Positions 1 through 9,621 are shown, counted from the stretch's first letter. The stretch is DNA of 64,000 nt from Cristatella mucedo (GCA_009760855.2 WPIO01000022.1:70001-134000); one strand, 5' to 3'. Numbers and translations are program-made. Notes: a model not told the origin generated them from the sequence alone.

Positions 1-92
1 ACTCGAGCCGAAGCCCACGCTGTGGCCCCGAACGCTGCCCGTTTCTGCTGCGAGAGCCAGGCAGCCGTGCCTGCAAGCTGAGTTCTAAATCC

Positions 93-480
93 ATGTCAAT
101 CTACGAGCTTTTCGCAGACCACTGGGATGGGACCACTGAGTCATTGGATAGAGATTTCTATCGTATGACACAAAGTAAATACAAAATTATTACAATGAAA
201 TTGAAAAAGAGCACTATCAGTATTTGAGTCAAAACGATACTGGTTAGACTGTGGAGTCTGTAGCTACGCTAATGGACATTAAAAAATTTCTAAGAGCTTT
301 AGTGAAGGAACTAATCCAAGTCGTTACGAAAAATGTTATGTTGGTTAATTATTATATAGATGATTAAAAGAAAAAGCAAAAACACAAAACTAATACCTAT
401 GAAGAAAGTAAGATTTGCTGATAAAGAGAAAATGGAAACATAAAAAAATATGTTAATATCCTAGAAACAATATGTCTGTT
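93..480 (+). pseudogene. Left-edge coding remnants of the viral block
   Basis: An ATG at 93 opens a 44-codon frame (MSIYELFADHW...) that runs across the change from GC-rich to AT-rich sequence and stops near 227. A second frame from about 180 to 366 reads as protein-like sequence with one internal TAG. No family is recognised. These may be the end of a gene cut by the left border, or relics of a longer viral gene lying to the left. The edge of the element is not defined better than this. Confidence 0.3.
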
Positions 481-535
481 TAAATCAATGGAGAAATTAA
501 ATATAAATTAATAAAAATATTTCCACTATTATAGG

Positions 536-796
536 ATGGACCAAGAAAAACAAGAAGTTTTCCAATTTTCAGAGGAAGAAGCAGATTCAATTGATATTAC
601 TCTTTCAGACACTGAATCAGTATCTGATACACTTTCTGAAGATCCTGATAATGTTCCTGAATCTGAATCAGAAACAGACTTTTCTAACTGCAGTGTTAGT
701 GATGAAGAGGATTATGTTAGTAAAGAAGATGATATAAGTCTTGAAGAACTTCTATTTGGAGAACACTATAAAGATAGTGATTTAAGTCTTAATTAA
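536..796 (+). CDS. Small acidic viral protein, unknown function
   Basis: An intact 86-codon ORF, extremely rich in Asp, Glu and Ser (for example the DTESVSDTLSEDPD stretch), with no membrane segment or known domain. The ATG follows an AT-rich leader ending in TATAGG, which resembles the start-proximal motif of other genes in this element. It ends 25 bases before the next ORF in the same orientation. Serine-acidic low-complexity proteins occur in many DNA viruses, but no function can be given from sequence. Confidence 0.6.
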   Translation: MDQEKQEVFQFSEEEADSIDITLSDTESVSDTLSEDPDNVPESESETDFSNCSVSDEEDYVSKEDDISLEELLFGEHYKDSDLSLN

Positions 797-821
797 TTTA
801 AATTTTATATTTATATAGAAA

Positions 822-1097
822 ATGAATGTTTCACGAATTCTTAGCTGTGAACAATCTAGAGAAATGGCAATAAGAATCTGTTTACAAAAACTTAAAGGAG
901 AAGATCAACGAATAGTTAAACATTCACTTGATAAACTTATTCCTGATTTAGATAGTTCATTTATTAGTGTTCTTATAGAGATATGTGACACATGTGATAA
1001 ACTAATGGAATGTCGTAGCAAGATAAATGAAATGCTAGAAGAAGGAAATGAAAAATCTAAAACATCAAAAACTAAACCTGGTGTACAAATTAATTAA
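822..1097 (+). CDS. Viral small protein, first copy of a tandem family
   Basis: An intact 91-codon ORF beginning MNVSRILSCEQSRE. The ATG directly follows TTATATAGAAA. The middle has the pattern LIEICDTCDK with nearby heptad-like Leu/Ile, and the tail is Lys/Glu rich. Two further, broken copies lie directly downstream at about 1134 and 1431; they share the RIL(S/G)C start and the L(I)(D/E)IC..CDK region. The family is not recognised. It has not been broken here, unlike its two sisters. Confidence 0.65.
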   Translation: MNVSRILSCEQSREMAIRICLQKLKGEDQRIVKHSLDKLIPDLDSSFISVLIEICDTCDKLMECRSKINEMLEEGNEKSKTSKTKPGVQIN

Positions 1098-1133
1098 TTA
1101 TATTTTAATCAAATTTTACAGTCATATATAGAA

Positions 1134-1360
1134 ATGGAAATTAAATTGAAATTGAAATTGAAAGAATTATAGGTTGTGATGATTCTAGAGTTGTTTCAGA
1201 ACGTTTTATTGAAAGAAAACATGGAAGTGATCCTTATAATCTTTATAAACATGTCAAAGAATTAGATAGACAATATATTGATATTATTTTAGAGATTTGA
1301 GATGCTTATGATAATATAAATAGGTATACAAATAAAGTTAATGAATATGCAAGAAAAATT
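1134..1360 (+). pseudogene. Second copy of the tandem small-protein family, broken
   Basis: The ATG at 1134 follows CATATATAGAA. A short ATTGAAATTGAA repeat near the start shifts the frame; after it the sequence reads RIIGCDDSR and later IDIILEI, aligning with RILSCEQSR and VLIEIC of the gene at 822. An in-frame TGA stands where the intact paralog has Cys. The tail (DAYDNINRYTNKVNE) matches the paralog tail in spacing. Similarity to the neighbour is visible but low, so the duplication is not recent. Confidence 0.6.
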
Positions 1361-1430
1361 ATATTTATTGATGTTTATGTGGACCGCTTTTGATTATATT
1401 ATTAAACAAATTTTGTAATTATATATAGTA

Positions 1431-1660
1431 ATGGAAGTTTCTAGAATTCTTAGCTGTAAAAAAGCTAGAAGATTAGCAGAAAAAATTTGCAACATGAAAT
1501 TCAAATGTGTTAGTAGAGATGTACTTAAAAATTATCTTTATAAATTTATTCATACTCAGATGGTTTAATTATTTTGAGTCTTATAGATATTTGTAATGTT
1601 TGTGATAAAAAAACATGAGTTTGAAGTAAAACTAGAAAACAGTATTAAAAATACTAGTCA
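1431..1660 (+). pseudogene. Third copy of the tandem small-protein family, broken
   Basis: The ATG at 1431 follows TTATATATAGTA. The start MEVSRILSCKKARRLAEKIC is very close to the intact gene at 822 (MNVSRILSCEQSREMAIRIC). A stop follows near codon 46, and the conserved VLIDICNVCDK block appears after a frame change at about 1575-1610. It is closer to the first copy than the second copy is. Confidence 0.62.
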
Positions 1661-1739
1661 TAGCATTTGGTAATTAGATTATGTTTAGTTTATTAGTTAG
1701 TTTTGTGTGCATGTAATTTCTTTATAATTATTTAAGAAA

Positions 1740-2246
1740 ATGGCTGCAACTTCTGATGTTAGTGACCCAGCCCTTGGAACTAGTGCTACAGCATTAAAAG
1801 CTTACGTTGATTATCTTGTTAAATCAAGAATGACATCTTACGATCAACAAACACTAGATTCAGATATTTCAGTTATGACTGACACATCAGTTAAGAAATT
1901 CTATCTAGATTAATGTGATATTGAAGCTCAAAAGATAATCACTGCAGTATTATCAGATGTAACAGCAAATCTAGAAACAACATTTAGAGCTAAAGTTGAT
2001 GCACTTCTAGATACACCTGGTGAAATATCTGGTTATCAAACATGGATTGCATCACAACTTCCAACACTCTCAACAGTTATCTCGGGAGTATCTGGAGTTA
2101 AACCTGATATCTCTGGAATTGTTAAAGATGAATGTTATGCTGTTCTACCTGATCTAAGTGATGGTACAAGTGCAAGACAAAAAGCAACTGCAGCAGCACT
2201 AGCAGCACAATCACAAGCAACTGCTGATGCACCAACCACTGTATAA
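1740..2246 (+). pseudogene. Viral Ala/Thr/Ser-rich protein with one stop
   Basis: A 169-codon frame starting MAATSDVSDPALGTSATALK and ending DAPTTV. It is continuous except for one TAA at 1911-1913. Composition (Ala, Thr, Ser, Asp; few aromatic residues) and repeated short helical stretches fit a virion structural or fibre-associated protein. That is only an impression; no family is recognised. The ATG lies in an AT-rich leader that lacks the clear TATAGAAA motif of the neighbours. Confidence 0.55.
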
Positions 2247-2289
2247 ATTAACTTTAAATTAAAACAAAATAAAAACAATATTATAGAAA

Positions 2290-2616
2290 ATGGTTTCAGT
2301 TGAAACAAGAGGAAAAGATTGTCTTAATGAAGTACAAGGTCAACAATATTCAAACTTTAAGATCTGTTCAAATCCAATTGGTAAAATTTAAGACATTAGA
2401 TCAACACTGTTAGATGCTGTAAAACAAGTACTAGAATGCAAAGCATTAAGAATCAATCACTCTGAACCAGAAATAGCATGTATATTCACTAAAGTTGTAG
2501 ATGATTAAATCTTTGAAGAGTTTCTCAAAGACTTAAAAATTGAAAAAATTAATAGCATGAGGTCTGAAGCTTACTCTATAAAAATAGAACTAACTAAGCG
2601 AATAAAAAAGAAATAG
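2290..2616 (+). pseudogene. Viral protein of unknown function, two stops
   Basis: The ATG at 2290 directly follows TTATAGAAA. The frame runs 108 codons to a TAG at 2614, broken by two internal TAA codons (near 2389 and 2506). It has a Lys/Glu-rich C-terminus (IEKINSMRSEAYSIKIELTK). Apart from the two stops the frame is unbroken and protein-like, so it is scored as a decayed gene. No family is recognised. Confidence 0.5.
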
Positions 2617-2890
2617 ATGCAGGAAAGAGTTGTGAACTACCCGAAGAGTTGATTAAAGAGACAATGGATTGGAAGATTAAAATGTAATCATGTGCATAAG
2701 GATTAGAAGTTGAAGGTATGGATGTAGCTGATGTATCAGTATAATCTACCACATCAGGAGTATAACCTAACGCAATTTTATAAGTTGGATCAGAAGTTGA
2801 AAAATATTTTGTTTTTGAAGATGAAAAGTGTACATTTGCTACAAAACTAATTTCAATATTATCTTCATCCCTCATAAAACTAATATCCAT
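2594..2890 (-). CDS. Unknown viral ORF, 98 codons
   Basis: An open frame starting MDISFMRDEDNIEISFVANV and rich in Ser, Thr, Tyr and Asp. It overlaps the 3' end of the + strand gene at 2290 by about 20 bases, as convergent viral genes do. There is no start-proximal TATAGAAA motif before the ATG, so the true start may be upstream or the frame may be the remaining part of a longer gene. No family is recognised. Confidence 0.4.
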   Translation of the reverse strand: MDISFMRDEDNIEISFVANVHFSSSKTKYFSTSDPTYKIALGYTPDVVDYTDTSATSIPSTSNPYAHDYILIFQSIVSLINSSGSSQLFPASISFLFA

Positions 2891-3089
2891 AGTTAAATAA
2901 TTAAAAGTAAATTAAATGTATGTATTTCCATCAGAATATTTACCAAAACCAAATTTTTCAAAATAATGTTAGTTACTAGATATTTGTTATTGTCAATGTA
3001 TCTATATTTTATACTAAGAGCGTCTAAACAGATTTAAAAGGAATTTTTAAATTTTTTAATATCTATAAATATAATACTTTCAGCATGTA

Positions 3090-3876
3090 TTGATGTTATT
3101 TTTAAAAACATTGTTGCTTTAAAATAATTAAAGATGGTGATTTGGTGAACCTTCTATTTCAGGAACAACTAAATTATATGATATTATTAGATCTGGAGAG
3201 ATAAGTGAGTAACTGAATATATCATTGTCATAACATTTAAAATATTTATCTTTAAAAAAAGTATATTTAAAATCCCTAAATTCTATTATTGATTTTGAGT
3301 AGATTGGTTTTTATGTTTATGTCTGATAATTTAGATAAAATTAATTTTCCGTTAGAAAAAAAATAAAAGAATTGTCTTGGAATACCGATATTAGTTACAC
3401 TATTTACACTTAAATTACCAAAGTATCTAACAAAACTAGTTTTCCCAATATTTTTAGAAGTATATAGATTATTTCCACATTTTAAATAGAAATTAAATAA
3501 TAAATTGTTTGAAATTAAATTATCTTTGGTGGATATTTATTAAAATTTCTTTCATTTATATTCATTGTTAAACTATTAATAATTAAATTTCCATTTATTG
3601 TTTTATTCTTATAACTATATGCATCAACTTTTGTATCAAGATATTTTTTGTTGAAATGTCACCTTTATTAATAGGATCATAAACATTTACATATTTTTTT
3701 GAGTTTGCAGATAAATCACCTACTATATGTTGATCTGAGTCTTTTCTTAAATAATTATTATCAGTAAATGTCTCATTAACAGATTCTAATAAATCTACAG
3801 TTTCTGGAACATTTGTTATTCTATTGGAATCAAAATTCAAAGTTACATTCATTTCTAAATTACTTCTACCTAACAT
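3090..3876 (-). pseudogene. Fibre-like protein C, decayed
   Basis: The start reads MLGRSNLEMNVTLNFDSNR and then shows the fibre repeat pattern of short beta segments with Asn-Gly/Asn-Arg turns and a dP-N-.GD linker (VYDPINKGDIST), as in the two genes upstream. The 93-codon open part ends near 3595. Beyond it the pattern (TINGNLIINSLTMNI...) continues in shifted frames with stops to about 3,090, where a different C-terminal region remains barely readable. It is the third fibre-like gene in a head-to-tail array on the - strand. Confidence 0.6.
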
Positions 3877-4733
3877 ATTATGATAATGCTGTATAAACAG
3901 TAATAGTTATTGTTTTTTTAATAATGGACTATTAAGTGGACATTTAATTGGTAAACCTACTACTAGTTTTTTATTATTATCAAGAATATAACTTCCATAT
4001 AAAAAGTCATTTCCATGAATAACTGGAAAATAAGGAGTAAGTACCTTAGTTGTGTTATTATTATTATACGTATAAGTTATCGTTATTACAAATAATCCTC
4101 TATTTGATGTATAATCTCCAAGATTAGTACTAAAAGTATAATTTTGTGATTGATCTGATGTAATAATACCTTTAAAATTTACAACTTCTACATTTTCATC
4201 AGATATTCTATTCAGATAACCAAGATTTACACCATCATTAGGATTAACAGGATCATTTGTAATCCTAATAAAATTATTAATCATATCTAAGTTCCCGTTA
4301 ACTGTACCACCATTTACACTAAAAAAATTAGCATCCATATAAGATTTATTTACAACATCATTAACATTAACAGGAGGATTAATAACACTAATTCCACCAG
4401 TTACAGTTAAATTTCCATTCATTGTTACACCTGTAATTGTTAATTTAGTATCAGCATAATCTTTCATTGCAGCATCACTAGGATTTATAATATTAGCAAG
4501 ATCTACTAACCTGTGATTGTTCATATCAATATCTCCATCAGAAGTAGTTGATCTAGAAACTTTAGTAAAAAAATTCGTGTAAATATGCTTTCTGTTTACA
4601 GCATCACCTGCATCACCAGGATCACCAAGAGTCTTAATCAGGTTACCATTCATACTTGGATTGCCATTAAGTATGTCACCAGTCTTTCTAATATAGTTCT
4701 TTGCATTACTTCCTTTTTTCTATAACCTAACAT
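3857..4733 (-). pseudogene. Fibre-like protein B, frameshifted
   Basis: The ATG at 4733 directly follows TATAGAA. A frameshift in the first 25 codons leads into the long open part (4653-3907), which holds at least three repeats of the form (N/D)GNL......dP.n.nDa.n..Y.d..F, for example GDPGDAGDAVNRKHIYTNFF and INPPVNVNDVVNKSYMDANF. Such repeats resemble trimeric tail-fibre or spike shafts. The C-terminal 90 residues are non-repetitive and could be a receptor-facing head; that is inference from the fibre architecture. The 3' end shifts frame in a run of seven A (complement of T at 3913-3919), then stops near 3857. Confidence 0.7.
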
Positions 4734-4735
4734 TT

Positions 4736-5595
4736 CTATACAATACTAACAAGAAAATCTATATAACTAGTGCCACTTGCAACAGTAAACTTATAAGTAC
4801 AACTTCCATCAATATTAATTATTAAATCTATATTGCCACTAACACGTAAGTACTATCGCTAGTTAAATCTAAATAAGAATTTTTTTTATCAGTAGCATAC
4901 ATAATACCAGGTAGCATACTAAATTTAGGTAATGTACCAGGAAAGAATGTTTTAAGGTTGGTTATAAATCCTAACTTTCTTCCTATTCCGTGTTCTATAA
5001 TTAGAAAATCAGCTGGTGTAATTTGTTGCAATGAATAATAAGATCCACTACTACCATTAGCAATAATATTCAAACCTAACATTTCAAGTTTGAATAAAGT
5101 AGGATAAGTATTAGAACTCAATCCTAAATATCTAAATCCTACTTGTTTAGTATTCTCAACATTCTTTTTTGTTACTACATCAGAATCTTTTAAATTTATA
5201 ATATTTGTATTACCCATATTCATACTTGCTGTTGCATTATCTTGAAAGACTTGTGTCATACTTTTCAATAATCCATAGTTTATTACTTTATAAGGTCTTA
5301 TATCTGAGTACACAGTTCCATCAGCAGAATTACCTGATATACCAATCACATTCTTAATATTCAGTTGTGATAATAATTTTGCTCCACTCTTTGGTATTAC
5401 GTTAGATAAACTTGATACAGTTGTTAACTCTCTTGTAGCATTAGAAATAACACTACCACCAACGTTTGAACTAAGAATATAATCTAATCTTATTGCATCA
5501 CCATCATTAACAGGATAACCTAAGCTACTTACTCTATTATTATTTGCATCAAAATTGGTATAAATAATACCATTAATCTTGCTTATTTTTTCCAT
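4736..5595 (-). pseudogene. Fibre-like protein A, one late frameshift
   Basis: The frame starts MEKISKINGIIYTNFDANNN just after a TATAAGAA motif and is open for 255 codons to 4828. A one-base shift near 4835-4850 then moves the coding pattern into another frame, which ends at a TAG (4736-4738) only two bases before the ATG of fibre B. The N-terminus has the repeat element NRVSSLGYPVNDGDAIRLDYI, shared with fibre D (NRVIDLSDHVNDSDAITKSY). It has one or two shaft repeats followed by a longer unique domain. Its ATG is 12 bases from the divergent gene at 5608. Confidence 0.72.
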
Positions 5596-5607
5596 TTCTT
5601 ATAGTAT

Positions 5608-6712
5608 ATGAAGAATAAAAAAGGTAAAGGAGTTGCTGAAGATATAAAGAAGGAGTTAGTACAGCCAAAGAAGTGTATCAGGTGTTACAACAGCAGCAGA
5701 AGTTGGTTCAAAAGCTGCTATAAAAGTAGCACCAAAAATTCCAATGAAACTGACGTTACAAGCATCAAACAAAATAGCGAAAATAGTTCCAAAAGTATTA
5801 CAATCGTCTAAAGCTATTGGAAGTGTTACTAAAGCACTTGGAGGATTTCTATCAGGAATTACAGGAATTGTTGATTCATGACTATTTATAAAAGAGATTG
5901 TTGACGATATTGCTTCTGGTAAATACGGACAAGTGTTTTGGAAAACAATGAGCGATAAAAAAGAAGGACTTACAAAAATGATTTCATTATTAGAAGTAGG
6001 TTTTTGTATCAATGAGATTTTACTTGAAGTAGAGAAATCAAAAAGTGCGTGATATTATCAAAATCCTAGTAAGATTGTATCTGATATGTTTGGTGAAGAG
6101 GTTAATTGGGATGCAACACCACTTGATCCAATAGCATGGAAAAAGAACTTTCTTGAAATGAGATCAGGTGGTATATTGCCGGCTTTTCCTGCTATAATTG
6201 CGAGCATTGTAAGTGTAATAGGAACAGTGGGATTTTCAGTAAGCATAACTGTTCCTGTAGCGAGTTTAGTAAAACAGATAATAGATGAGACAATGTTTAC
6301 TGCAAGCGAACCAAAAATGAATACACATGAGGAAAGAATGAGTGCTTTAAGTTTGCAGAGTGAAAGATTAAAGAAAGCTATTACAGATATTAGAAACATG
6401 ATAGAACTGTTGGATAAGGGTGTAGATATTGATCTATCTGATAAAGTTCAGAATTCAGAGGTTAAAACAGATATGAATATTTGAACAAATGAAGAGATTT
6501 AGTTTGAAAAAGTGGTGTTAGCTATAGTGAAGAACTGAAAAGAGACATTGAGAAAGTTGAGAGTAGTACAATAGGTGGAAAGAAAGAATGTAATTATAAA
6601 GCAGAGTCTGCAATGTTACTTAGTAATCTATTTGCACAGGGAGCAACACAGGAACAGATACACTCAGAAATGTTGAAATTACGTGATGAGTTGAAAAAGC
6701 GTTGTAAAAACT
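5608..6712 (+). pseudogene. Viral membrane or minor virion protein, broken
   Basis: The ATG at 5608 lies 12 bases from the divergent fibre A start. After an early frameshift (about 5665-5680) the pattern reads as an Ala/Val/Lys/Ser-rich segment with a Gly-rich stretch (KALGGFLSGITGIVD), an in-frame TGA near 5879, and a TGA near 6049. From 6086 to 6484 a clear 132-codon open part contains a hydrophobic stretch (about 30 residues from ILPAFPAIIASIVSVIG) likely to be membrane-inserted or amphipathic, then a charged coiled-coil-like tail. Further coding pattern runs to about 6712. A minor capsid or inner-membrane role is a guess. Confidence 0.5.
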
Positions 6713-7286
6713 AGAAGTCAGAGTATCTAATTAATTTATTATCTTCTGTCAAAGTATATGTAAAGTTTAGTCTAGCAAATTGCAAGTGAAGACGTATTGC
6801 TTTAAGGGCTCTTGCTTCAGCAGCAGCAACAGCAGAATCAAAATAACCAATATGTTGTTGAATGTTATCTATTTTTAGGAATGCTGCCCACTTGTTTGCT
6901 TTTTTATGCCAACTGACCCCAATAAAATCAGAAGTGTTATTTCTTTGTTTTCCTTTATTTCTTTGGTTTTCAGAAGCACTTGCAATTCTTAGATTTGAAA
7001 TTCTGTTATCAGACCTATCTAAATTAATGTGATCCAATTGAAAGATAGGCATTTCTTTGTTAACAATTAACCATGCAATACGGTGTGCTGTATATAACTT
7101 TCCATCAATACTTATTTGTATATAACCGTGCGTTTTTATGGATCCTGCAATATCACCAGCTCTTGCTGTTCCTTTATCTACCTTCCATCTGAAGATTCCT
7201 GAATAAGGATTAAAATCCAATCATTCATTAACTCAATCTCTCAATGCAGTAGCCTCATCTATCCTAATAGTACAAACTTCACCCAT
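6711..7286 (-). pseudogene. HNH endonuclease with AP2-type DNA-binding domain
   Basis: 169 codons are open (7220-6711). HNH core: YTAHRIAWLI, then LDHINLDRSDNRISNLR with the His/Asn residues of the family, then the typical SASENQRNKG. An AP2-like DNA-binding domain follows: IGVSWHKKANKWAAFLKI and HIGYFDSAVAAAEAR. Upstream, the same frame extends to an ATG at 7286 directly behind TATAGA, but two TGA codons (about 7232-7244) lie between, so the natural N-terminus is probably lost. This HNH-AP2 type is common as free-standing homing endonucleases in phages and large DNA viruses. It cuts DNA to copy itself or to resolve genomes; which applies here is unknown. Confidence 0.85.
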
Positions 7287-7334
7287 TCTATAAAGTATTT
7301 CTTTAACACTCTAAAATAATTTTATTTATATAGA

Positions 7335-8230
7335 ATGAGTTAATATGAAATAAAATTAACTCTGTTGGAGCACCAACTAAATCAGATACATAAATCTAAA
7401 GAACCTAGTTGATTAAGCAGCCTCTTTTTGTATAGCGACAGAAGAGCCTTTACGGCTATCACCACCGCTTGCAGTGGCGATAAAGGATCGCCCACCGCAG
7501 GAATCGAACCCACGACCTCAGGACCGAGGTCGTGAAAGCAACCGCCTTACCTAGTGTGCCATCACGGCTAACCTATCTCAATTAGACTAAAATGTTCTGA
7601 TTTATCTGGTAGTATTCCAATCTTTGTCACAAAGACTCAACTTAATAAAATAGAAAAATTTAAAAGTAAAGGAATATGATTACAATTGAACTTATCTCAT
7701 AAACAACTAAAGCAAAATAGAAAAAAGGTAGTGGTCTCGTAGATTTTATCAACAAACTTACTGGTAATCGTGAGATGCACATGCGTTTGCCTGCAGGAGT
7801 AAAATCTGAATTTGTTCCAGGCGGTTCATTCAATAGTAATAGTAATACTAATATCAAGATCAATATCAATATCAATATCAAGTAATCAATAGGTAAATAC
7901 TCTTATGCAGGGCCTGGTACAAAGTGTACTCAAAGAATGAATGAGGGCTACGAGGGGGCCAATGATTTGGATAATAAAGCACTTACCCACGATCATGCAT
8001 ATACTGAAACAAGTTCTATGCCTGAACCTAAACGAACAGAGATACGAAATTTGTCAGATCTTGTTCTTGCTGAATCTGCTGCTAGAATAGCAATGGATCC
8101 TATACAACCTGCTTATGTTAGAGAAGATGCTAAAACTGTTGCAGCCGTTATGGCAGCAAAAGCAAAACTTGGTTTAGGAATTGGTGGTGTGTTAAGCGAA
8201 TCATTTGCGATTGATTTTCTAAAAGATTAA
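7335..8230 (+). pseudogene. Parvovirus-type phospholipase A2 virion protein, SINE-interrupted
   Basis: A TATATAGAATG start lies at 7335, 48 bases from the divergent HNH start. Coding pattern is broken by an early TAA, by a SINE insertion (about 7404-7573), and by a stop near 7882. The diagnostic part is at 7900-8010: the calcium-loop pattern YAGPGTKC and the catalytic pair in THDHAYTE, as in the PLA2 domain of parvovirus VP1 and of adintovirus proteins. The final 97 codons (7937-8230) are open and end in an Ala-rich helix. In parvoviruses this domain breaches endosomal membranes during entry; the same role here is inferred. Before the motif lies a (ATCAAT)n-like run (7845-7880). Confidence 0.8.
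7404..7573 (-). repeat. SINE family 1 (tRNA-derived) in the PLA2 gene
   Basis: Read on the - strand it has a tRNA-like head with B box GGTTCGATTCC at about 7502-7514, then a body with the palindromic CGCCACTGCAAGCGGTGG region, and ends AGGCTGCTTAATCAACTAG. The same consensus occurs in several other places in the window (for example 22.15, 23.87 and 51.12 kb). Confidence 0.85.
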
Positions 8231-8488
8231 GTAAGCAATCCTGCAAGTCTAAATAAGATAAGAAAACTATCCTCGTGGAATCATTGATAGAATGTTAGAT
8301 ATCACTAGTAAAAAGATATAAAAAATTTAGCTAACCTAGTTTTTGCTTATTGTTTATTGTTTAATCTGTGTTTGTTTTTTTTATTCTTTATGTCTAATAA
8401 TCTGCAGGATTGAATTCACTTCTTTTAACAAAACTATAAACTTTAACTTGATCTAGTTTCAATCTAATATAAGTCTATCTATTGAGTT

Positions 8489-8865
8489 TTATTTACCTTT
8501 AGTTACATAACTTCCGTCAAGAAAACCTGTAATAGCAAAGTCATTTCCAAGTTTTTGAATTACATCAGCAATACTACTAAACTTTAGTTGTTTGTTCTTT
8601 TGATCGAAGAATATACTTGGTTTACTACCAAAGTCAAATCTTACTCCAATAGTTGATCGTTGAGACAAATCATATCCACTGTGTTCAAGTTTCATACTTG
8701 TTTCATACTTGCTCTTGTTGCAATATCTTCATTTATATAGATCCAAGCATTGAAGTATGGTTTAGAATCTTTAATAAATTTCTCGTCAATATGAACACGA
8801 GTCGTTTTTCCTTTTGGAATGACAGCAAAAGAATTTTCAAGTACAACACATTTTTTATTATTCAT
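8489..8865 (-). pseudogene. Unknown viral protein, split by an 11-base duplication
   Basis: The ATG at 8865 follows TATATAGAA exactly. About 54 codons (MNNKKCVVLENSFAVIPKGK...) run to a TGA caused by a direct duplication of 11 bases at about 8692-8713. The reading pattern then continues as the open 68-codon part to 8489 (MKLEHSGYDLSQRST...). Total length would be about 122 residues with alternating beta-like segments and no known domain. It lies between the PLA2 gene and the protease gene and is transcribed with the latter. Confidence 0.6.
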
Positions 8866-8897
8866 TTCTATATATGGAAAAAATGTTTAAATTAAAT

Positions 8898-9608
8898 TTA
8901 TAATTGCATTGTCGTTTCAAAATCAGTTTCTTGCATTAGTTTTAAGAAGATTAGACACCTTCCGCAATCTGTTTGATCCTATTCTTGTAGTTTGAAGGTT
9001 TAAAAACTTGGTATTACGCCAAAGTAATTTATTACTTCTGGCATTGGTGGAGTACCAAATGAATCAAAGTAAAAGAAATGTTACTATCTTTTTTAAGTGC
9101 TACCCAATGATATATTGCTAAATCTGATTCTCCTGTATTACAAATAAGACATTTATTTTCTAGTGGTTTTGATAGTTCATCTCTTGCAAAGACACCTCTA
9201 AAGTTTTTTATATCTAATTCTTGTATATAATTATTTATTTCTAGATCTGTTAGTGGCGTTGATTTTATTTTTCTTTAGTTTGTCTATAGTCTTTCTAAGT
9301 TCAGCAAGTTTTTGCTGTTTATGTTCTATACAAGAACCAAGTTTCTTGCCATGTGATAATACACCTGCTCCTTTCTTTCCATGTGATAATACACATGTAC
9401 CAAGTTTTTTACCAAGTGCTAATACTCCTTCACCAGCATTAATAGGTGTACTTCTTACTTTAACAAACTTTGACTTTTTACTGCCACGAATAGTACAAAC
9501 TCCTTTTTCCATTCCTCTAATTCCTTTTGCACTATCTACCTCAACATATTCTTCATGAATTGTATCTGTTGGTTTTTTACACTTAACACAATAAACTTCC
9601 GTATCCAT
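8898..9608 (-). pseudogene. Adenain-like cysteine protease with N-terminal Cys motif
   Basis: The N-terminus has a zinc-binding-like pair (YCVKCKKPTDT, residues 6-16), followed by short repeats around SHGKK(L)G that contain conserved Cys or His, and a coiled region to residue 125. After a frameshift near 9235 the protease domain follows: NFRGVFARDEL, then YHWVAL (catalytic His), then FDSFGTPP, and TDCGRCLIFL (catalytic Cys). These are the hallmarks of adenovirus/Polinton maturation proteases, which cut capsid and core precursors in the particle. At least two frameshifts and one TAG break it. Its ATG is 13 bases from that of the divergent ATPase gene. Confidence 0.85.
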
Positions 9609-9621
9609 TATAATATAGAAA
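9609..9621. promoter_or_regulatory. Shared divergent start region, protease/ATPase
   Basis: Only 13 bases (TATAATATAGAAA) separate the - strand protease ATG (9608) and the + strand ATPase ATG (9622). The TATA-TAGAAA core, right at the start codon, matches that before other genes of the element. Both transcripts would have nearly no leader if initiation uses this site. Confidence 0.55.

Noticed and set aside
5656-6399. Minus-strand ORFs of 118 and 113 codons
   Set aside because: They are opposite the + strand coding pattern (charged and hydrophobic segments of the 5608 gene) and lack a start motif.
7490-7570. tRNA gene inside the viral block
   Set aside because: The B-box-bearing segment is the head of a SINE present in many copies; it does not fold as a full cloverleaf with a proper anticodon arm.
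9253-9558. Plus-strand 101-codon ORF with repeated FLPCDNT
   Set aside because: It is the reverse shadow of the repeat-rich N-terminal part of the protease gene.
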